A stretch of 41,134 nucleotides of DNA, from positions 1 to 41,134 of the forward strand of contig NZ_AWGE01000029.1 in the NCBI RefSeq assembly GCF_000495815.1, written 5' to 3'. The position numbers were made by a program, and so were the translations under genes. Shown here one piece after another: positions 36,240-41,134 of the stretch. The notes beneath the pieces were generated by a model. That model did no database searches, was not told the origin of the DNA, and saw only the letters and a list, made by a program, of their open reading frames with translations. Origin of the DNA: Asticcacaulis sp. AC466. Its GTDB lineage: Bacteria > Pseudomonadota > Alphaproteobacteria > Caulobacterales > Caulobacteraceae. Within the stretch, counting starts at the first letter, position 1, and each line of letters starts with the position of its first letter.

Positions 36240-39200
36240 ATGTCCAAGCAAAAGCCGATTTTTTATGATCCCACAGGCCGTCGCAAGAAGGCGTCCTTTA
36301 TTGGTGTCATCAGCCTGGCCATATTAGCGGTGCTTATGTTCATCGGGGTCGTTGTCTCCATTTTGTGGGTGCCGGTGCCTAAGGGGTTGGATCTGCACCT
36401 GGAATATCCCAAACCGCACGCGTCCAAGATGATTCTTAACCGTGCCAACCCGCGCCATCCGCCCCTGCGCGTGCGCGGCGGCACGTCGAAGGTGCAACAG
36501 ACCCTGGCTGCCTTCTACATAACGGGTGACGACGCTTCGCTGGTCTCGTTGCAAAAGCATGTCAATAACCTCGATATCGTCATTCCGGGACTGGCCTATG
36601 TCGGTGGAACTGACAATAAATTCGTTTATCTGGCTGATCTTCCGTTCACCGAAACCCTCCAGAACGCTCAGCATAAGCCGACCGTTCTTGTAATGGTGCA
36701 AAACATCTCAGACGGGCAATGGCAGGGGGCCAATACGGCACGACTGGTTGCAGATCCGGTAGCCCGACAAAAGCTGATAGGCCAAATGCTCGACATGGTG
36801 GCGCGTGAAAAGGCGCAAGGGGTGGTGCTGGACTTCGAAACCCTCCAAGGCGCGGCCATCCGCAACTATCTGACCTTCGTTACTGAGGCGCGCGCGGCCT
36901 TCGCGGCTCGCGGTTATCAACTGACCCTGACGGCGCCGGTTGATGATGATGCTTGGAACCTTAAGGCGTTTGCCGCCGCAGCGGACAAACTTTTTCTTAT
37001 GATCTATGACCAGCATTCCATGGTCGATCCGGCCGGCCCAATTGCTGCGCAGGGCTGGTTCAACGAACGCCTGGGGCACGTCCTGAAAAGCGTGCCGCTC
37101 AACAAGGCAATCGTATGTATCGGCAATTACGGCTATGACTGGTACAAGCAGCCCAACGGCAAGCTGAAGGCTGACCCGTCGACGGTGGCGGAAGCGTGGC
37201 GCGTTGCACGCGAATCCGAAGCGCCGATCCAGTTTGACCCGGCCTCTGGAAATGCCCACTTCCTTTATGATGAGGAGAATGTGCGCCACGAAGTCTGGTT
37301 GTTGGATGCCGTAAGCGCCTGGAATCAGTTACTGACGATTTCCGCCTCGAACGTGTCGGGCGTGGGCTTGTGGCGTCTGGGGTCGGAAGACCCCGGAATC
37401 TGGCACGCCTTTCGCGATTATCAGACGGCCGCGACGCCCAGCTTCAATACGCTGACGGCCTTGGGCGACAATCAGGTCTACGGAAACGGCGAGGTGGTTC
37501 ATATTGAGGAAACGCCGCATAAGGGCAGCCGGACCGTAACCTTTGACAAGGCCCGTGTTGCGCAAAACGAAGTCTATCATGATCTCCCCACGCCTTATGT
37601 CGTACGCCGCGCCGGATACAGGCCCGGTAAGTTGGCCTTGACCTTCGATGATGGCCCGGATGCGCGCTGGACACCGCAGGTCCTTAAGATCCTTGAACAG
37701 GAAAAAGTCCCGGCAACCTTCTTTGTGATCGGCGAAAAGGCCATCAGTCATCCGGCGCTGCTGCGTCAGATGGTCCGTGACGGCAACGATATAGGCAACC
37801 ATTCCTATACCCATCCGGACATGTCGAAAATTCCCGACTGGCAAATCCGGTTTGAATTGAACTCGACCCAGCGGGTGGTCGAAGCCTATACCGGACGTTC
37901 GATGCGTCTTTTGCGCGCCCCCTATTTCGGTGACGCGGAGCCCACGACCAATGACGAACTGATGCCGGCCCTCATTGCCCAACAGCTCGGCTACACCAAT
38001 GTGGGTCTTCACGTCGATTCCGAGGACTGGACGAAGCCTGGTGTCGATAAAATCGTTCAAAACACGCTGGATGGCGTGCAGGAAGGCACCGAGAGCGAGC
38101 AATCGGCGGCGTGTCAACAGTCGCAGGACGATTGCCGGTCGGGTCAGATTATCCTGATGCACGATTCCGGCGGTGTCCGCTCCGAAACGCTCCAGGCATT
38201 GCCGACCATCATTCGCACGCTTAAGGCGCAAGGCTATGAATTTGTTACCGTCGGCGACCTGGTTGGGCTGCCGCGTGATCAGGTCATGCCGAAGCTGAAC
38301 GGCCAGGATCTGCTGGCCGTGCGGTTCGACATCGGCATCTTCATGTTGATGGCCTGGTCAGCCGAAGCACTGAAATGGCTTTTTGTCATCGCCATCGTGC
38401 TTGGTATCGGACGGGCTTTGATGCTGTCCGGTCTGGCTATCTATGCCTCGTTCAGCAACCATATGGAACCGCCGGGCGATGACGACGCCGAAGATGCCAA
38501 GGCCGTCGCTGCTTATGTCAACAGCAGCTTCGTCAGTGTCCTTATCCCGGCCTATAACGAGGCGCGCGTCATCGAAAGCTCGGTGCGCCGGGTTCTGGAG
38601 AGTGTGGGCGTCGCCATGGAAGTGATCGTCATAGACGATGGCTCCAAGGATGACACCAGCGCGATTGTCGCCAAGGCGTTCAAAGATGATCCGCGTGTGC
38701 GCTTGATTACCCAGCCCAACGCCGGCAAGGCCAGTGCTGTCAACAACGGTATTGCTGCCTCCAAGGGTGAAATCATCATCGCTCTGGATGCGGATACGCA
38801 GTTCGAAAAGGAAACCATCGCCCGTCTGGTCCGCTGGTTCATCCGACCGGAAATCGGCGCGGTGGCCGGCAACGCCAAGGTCGGCAATCGTTTCAACTGG
38901 GTGACCAAGTGGCAGGCGGTCGAATATGTCACCTCGCAGAACCTGGAACGCAGCGCGCTGGCCATGTTCGGTGCCATGATGGTTGTCCCGGGTGCGGTCG
39001 GTGCCTGGCGTCGCTCGGCCCTGGCTCAGGTCGGCAACTATCCGCACAATACGCTGGCCGAAGATCAGGACCTGACCATAGCTATCCAGCGCGAGGGCTG
39101 GAAGGTCGCTTATGACCAAGACGCCGTTGCGTGGACGGAAGCGCCAGAAAGCTTCGGCGCGCTAATGAAGCAGCGCTTCCGCTGGGCTTTTGGCACCTTG

Positions 39201-39638
39201 CAATGTCTGTGGAAGCATCGCGCCATATTCCGGACGGGCAAGCCGAGGGGGCTGGCTGTGATTGGCATCCCGCAGGCATGGATGTTCCAGATCGGTTTCT
39301 CGGTTATTTCGCCGCTTATCGATTTTGCCCTGATCGTCAATATCATCGGCACAATCGTACAGGTGTCGCAGCATGGCTGGGCGCAAAGCAGCGGCGACCT
39401 GGAACGCATGGTTATTTACTGGCTGGCCTTCCTGACTATCGACGCAATCTGTGGTGCTATTGCCTATTGGCTGGAGCCGCGTGAGAAATCCTATCCGGTC
39501 TTCTGGTTGCTGTCTCAGCGCTTCGTCTATCGTCAGATCATGTACTATGTGGTCCTGAAGGCGCTGACGTCGGCCGGGCGGGGCTTGAACGTCGGCTGGG
39601 GCAAACTGGAACGCAGCGGGCGGTCGCAGGCTTCCTGA
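36240..39638 (+). CDS. Trifunctional fusion: GH18-like domain, NodB polysaccharide deacetylase, GT2 synthase
   Basis: The 1132-residue protein is anchored by a helix at about 20-43. A GH18-like barrel spans about 70-410, keeping D198-F-E200 of the catalytic motif but lacking its first Asp positions. A NodB (CE4) deacetylase spans about 460-690: TFDDGPD (468-474), HSYTH (521-525), RAPYFGD (559-565), LMHD. After a helix near 700-745 comes a GT2 synthase (about 760-1000) with D799-D800-G-S, D850-A-D852, E941-D942 and Q978-x-x-R981-W982, then C-terminal helices. The order places hydrolase and deacetylase in the periplasm and the synthase in the cytoplasm, like PgaB and PgaC joined. It probably makes and partly deacetylates a beta-linked N-acetylglucosamine-type polymer. 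A strong terminator follows. Confidence 0.9.
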   Translation: MSKQKPIFYDPTGRRKKASFIGVISLAILAVLMFIGVVVSILWVPVPKGLDLHLEYPKPHASKMILNRANPRHPPLRVRGGTSKVQQTLAAFYITGDDASLVSLQKHVNNLDIVIPGLAYVGGTDNKFVYLADLPFTETLQNAQHKPTVLVMVQNISDGQWQGANTARLVADPVARQKLIGQMLDMVAREKAQGVVLDFETLQGAAIRNYLTFVTEARAAFAARGYQLTLTAPVDDDAWNLKAFAAAADKLFLMIYDQHSMVDPAGPIAAQGWFNERLGHVLKSVPLNKAIVCIGNYGYDWYKQPNGKLKADPSTVAEAWRVARESEAPIQFDPASGNAHFLYDEENVRHEVWLLDAVSAWNQLLTISASNVSGVGLWRLGSEDPGIWHAFRDYQTAATPSFNTLTALGDNQVYGNGEVVHIEETPHKGSRTVTFDKARVAQNEVYHDLPTPYVVRRAGYRPGKLALTFDDGPDARWTPQVLKILEQEKVPATFFVIGEKAISHPALLRQMVRDGNDIGNHSYTHPDMSKIPDWQIRFELNSTQRVVEAYTGRSMRLLRAPYFGDAEPTTNDELMPALIAQQLGYTNVGLHVDSEDWTKPGVDKIVQNTLDGVQEGTESEQSAACQQSQDDCRSGQIILMHDSGGVRSETLQALPTIIRTLKAQGYEFVTVGDLVGLPRDQVMPKLNGQDLLAVRFDIGIFMLMAWSAEALKWLFVIAIVLGIGRALMLSGLAIYASFSNHMEPPGDDDAEDAKAVAAYVNSSFVSVLIPAYNEARVIESSVRRVLESVGVAMEVIVIDDGSKDDTSAIVAKAFKDDPRVRLITQPNAGKASAVNNGIAASKGEIIIALDADTQFEKETIARLVRWFIRPEIGAVAGNAKVGNRFNWVTKWQAVEYVTSQNLERSALAMFGAMMVVPGAVGAWRRSALAQVGNYPHNTLAEDQDLTIAIQREGWKVAYDQDAVAWTEAPESFGALMKQRFRWAFGTLQCLWKHRAIFRTGKPRGLAVIGIPQAWMFQIGFSVISPLIDFALIVNIIGTIVQVSQHGWAQSSGDLERMVIYWLAFLTIDAICGAIAYWLEPREKSYPVFWLLSQRFVYRQIMYYVVLKALTSAGRGLNVGWGKLERSGRSQAS

Positions 39639-39670
39639 GGCCTTGCCGCTGCCAGCCTGCCTAGCCCATA

Positions 39671-39711
39671 GTCACCCCGCGAAGGTCTTCACTTCGTGGG
39701 GTGACTTTTAT
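39671..39711 (+). terminator. Strong rho-independent terminator after trifunctional gene
   Basis: GTCACCCCGCGAAG (39671-39684) pairs with CTTCGTGGGGTGAC (39692-39705) through 14 positions with one G-U pair, then TTTTATT. It ends the membrane-protein/synthase unit. Confidence 0.88.
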
Positions 39712-39747
39712 TCTGCTTCCATCCGCCTGAGGCCGATCCGCCTGTAT

Positions 39748-39776
39748 TTGACAAAAACATATGCCGCGGTACTAGT
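39748..39776 (+). promoter_or_regulatory. Candidate sigma-70-type promoter for GH43 gene
   Basis: TTGACA (39748-39753) is followed after 16-17 bases by TACTAGT, a poor -10 match. It lies about 40 bases before the GH43 start and after the terminator of the preceding gene. The palindrome TACTAGTA overlaps the -10 position and could be a control site. Confidence 0.4.
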
Positions 39777-39814
39777 AGGGCAATAGTCAGACATATAGAC
39801 CGCAGGGACGACAA

Positions 39815-40858
39815 ATGCCAAATACGACAGATAGCTTCACCCGACGCAAACTCTTGATCGCATCTGCCGGAGTTGGGCTTCTGGCACCTGGCCTTGCGCG
39901 GGCGAAAAGCAGGAAGTCCGTGATTGTCAATCCGCTCGTTCAACAACGCGCCGACGCCCAGATCGAACGCCATCCGGACGGCTACTATTACATGATGGCA
40001 TCGGTGCCGGAATATGACCGCCTGATCATCCGGCGCTCCAAAACGCTCGCCGGGCTGTCCTCGGCCAAGGAGGCGGTCGTGTGGCGACGTCCAGCGAGCG
40101 GCAAGATGGCGGGTTATATATGGGCGCCGGAATTACACCGCTTCGACGGCCGCTGGCATATTTACTTCGCTGCGGGCAATGGCGACGACCTCTTTCACAT
40201 CCGGACATATGTCCTGACCTGCGCGGATGCCAATCCGCTGACGGGAAAATGGACCCTGACGGGACAGGTAGAGATGCCGTGGGACACCTTCAATCTCGAC
40301 GCGACGGTCTTTCAACACCGGGGCGTCCGTTACCTGTGCTGGGCGCAGCATGAACCCGGCATAGAAACCAACAGCAATCTCTATCTCGCGCCGCTTGCAA
40401 CACCGACGCGACTGGGCGCCAAGCCTGCGCGTCTGAGCGTACCGACCTTGCCGTGGGAAACCATAGGCTACAAGGTCAATGAAGGGCCGGCAATCCTGGC
40501 GCGTAATTCACGCCTGTTTCTGACCTATTCGGCCAGCGCGACCGATGAAAACTATTGCATGGGCATGCTTACTGCCCGCGATGATGTCGACCTCATGAGC
40601 CCTGATGCCTGGGTAAAATCTCCAGAGCCCGTATTCAAAAGTTCCCCCAAGAATAATGTCTGGGGGCCTGGCCATAACGGTTTCACCGTGGATGAGGCGG
40701 GTCGTGACATGCTCGTCTATCATGCGCGGGACTATCAGAAGATACAGGGCAATCCGTTGTTCGACCCGAACCGGCACACGCGCGTCCAGCCCATACAGTA
40801 CGATGCGAGGGGCGTTCCTGTGTTCGGTGAGCCTGTTGCCAATGGTGTGCTGACCTGA
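39815..40858 (+). CDS. Glycoside hydrolase family 43-like protein, Tat-exported
   Basis: The 347-residue product begins with a twin-arginine signal (TRRKLLIASAGVGLLAPGLARA), so it is exported folded. The five-bladed propeller of GH43 is suggested by the catalytic triad Asp47 (ADAQIERHPDGYYYMMAS), Asp162 (NLDATVF) and Glu223 (KVNEGPAIL), plus YIWAPELHRFDGRWHIYFAAG and NNVWGPGHNGF. Family members are arabinofuranosidases, xylosidases or arabinanases. The exact substrate is unknown. The gene has its own promoter candidate and stands as a single unit after a terminator. AGGGACG precedes the ATG at a suitable distance. Confidence 0.88.
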   Translation: MPNTTDSFTRRKLLIASAGVGLLAPGLARAKSRKSVIVNPLVQQRADAQIERHPDGYYYMMASVPEYDRLIIRRSKTLAGLSSAKEAVVWRRPASGKMAGYIWAPELHRFDGRWHIYFAAGNGDDLFHIRTYVLTCADANPLTGKWTLTGQVEMPWDTFNLDATVFQHRGVRYLCWAQHEPGIETNSNLYLAPLATPTRLGAKPARLSVPTLPWETIGYKVNEGPAILARNSRLFLTYSASATDENYCMGMLTARDDVDLMSPDAWVKSPEPVFKSSPKNNVWGPGHNGFTVDEAGRDMLVYHARDYQKIQGNPLFDPNRHTRVQPIQYDARGVPVFGEPVANGVLT

Positions 40859-40864
40859 TTTGGG

Positions 40865-40881
40865 GCGCGCCAACGCGCTTT
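40865..40881 (+). terminator. Weak terminator hairpin after GH43 gene
   Basis: GCGCG (40865-40869) and CGCGC (40874-40878) pair around CCAA, followed by only three T's. It begins seven bases after the stop codon. Weak, but suitably placed. Confidence 0.35.
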
Positions 40882-40905
40882 ATGTGAATAGTTTTCATTT
40901 GGTGA

Positions 40906-40945
40906 TTGACGGCGTCTAAGCCTTCCATTAGGAACGCCGCTCCGC
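40906..40945 (+). promoter_or_regulatory. Tandem strong promoter 1 (rRNA type)
   Basis: TTGACG (40906-40911), 17 bases, TAGGAA (40929-40934), then AACGCCGCTCCGC at the predicted start region. The same GC-rich block follows promoter 2. Confidence 0.5.
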
Positions 40946-41017
40946 CGGAGAGGCCCTAGGGCAGGTACGGCGGTTCGGTTATCGGTTTGTTGACAAAAAC
41001 TTTTTGTAAATAAGCAG

Positions 41018-41056
41018 TTGACTGGTTTAATTAAGCGGTTATATACGCCGCTCCGC
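41018..41056 (+). promoter_or_regulatory. Tandem strong promoter 2 (rRNA type)
   Basis: TTGACT (41018-41023), 17 bases, ATATAC (41041-41046), or TATATA one base earlier. ACGCCGCTCCGC follows immediately. An A/T-tract (AAAAACTTTTTG, 40996-41006 region) upstream resembles an UP element. A TTGACA at 40990 has no matching -10. Confidence 0.6.
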
Positions 41057-41119
41057 TGTTTAGGCCTTATGGTTTTAGTAGTGGTTGTGTTTAAGAAAAA
41101 CTTTTTTAAAAAGAATTGC

Positions 41120-41134
41120 TTGACACAAAAAAAT
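41120..41134 (+). promoter_or_regulatory. Tandem strong promoter 3, cut by window edge
   Basis: TTGACA (41120-41125) follows another AAAAACTTTTTT tract, 102 bases after the -35 of promoter 2. The -10 would lie outside the window. Confidence 0.45.

Overview
The window looks like a chromosomal segment of an alphaproteobacterium of the Caulobacterales, most likely Asticcacaulis or a close relative. This is inferred from moderately high GC, a TonB-Xanth-Caul type receptor next to a LacI regulator and a flavin halogenase, an RpoE/ChrR sigma pair with zinc and cupin residues at almost the same positions as in Rhodobacter ChrR, and a complete leucine-catabolism operon. Both edges look like repeated DNA. 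The left 27 bases resemble an insertion-sequence terminus and the right edge carries tandem strong promoters of rRNA type, so the window may be a whole contig.

Layout. (1) 1-600: an abortive-infection gene cut short at its 3' end by the IS-like terminus. (2) 600-9.5 kb: a carbohydrate-uptake locus with a GH97 alpha-glucosidase, a LacI regulator, a TonB-dependent receptor and a flavin-dependent halogenase, with palindromic LacI-type operators in the gaps. (3) 9.5-14.4 kb: a lipoprotein esterase, then a singlet-oxygen type stress module. A flavin amine oxidase and a DUF1365 protein run leftward, and an ECF sigma factor, ChrR anti-sigma and DUF2177 membrane protein run rightward. The divergent gap holds two matching sigma-type promoters (TGATCC-N17-GTAnAT). 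(4) 14.4-20.6 kb: a tight leftward five-gene operon for isovaleryl-CoA to acetoacetate (mccB, methylglutaconyl-CoA hydratase, mccA, ivd, mvaB), with a divergent LysR regulator and two palindromes between them. (5) 21.6-22.9 kb: a cyclopropane-fatty-acid-synthase-like methyltransferase. (6) 23.7-34.4 kb: a two-partner secretion pair, an FhaC/ShlB-type transporter and a 2970-residue exoprotein with ten tandem 83-residue YDG repeats. (7) 34.5-40.9 kb: a polytopic GT-C-like membrane protein, a three-enzyme fusion (GH18-like, NodB deacetylase, GT2 synthase) and a Tat-exported GH43 enzyme. (8) 40.9-41.1 kb: tandem promoters facing off the right edge.

How the parts may work together. The receptor and GH97 enzyme probably import and cleave an alpha-glucan under LacI control. 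The sigma/ChrR module probably drives membrane-lipid modification under photo-oxidative stress, and the amine oxidase, DUF1365 protein and methyltransferase together resemble the set linked to furan or modified fatty acids in Rhodobacter. The right third looks like a surface and matrix region combining a giant secreted adhesin with a self-contained polysaccharide synthase/deacetylase. No CRISPR array, tRNA, rRNA gene or complete transposase is visible.
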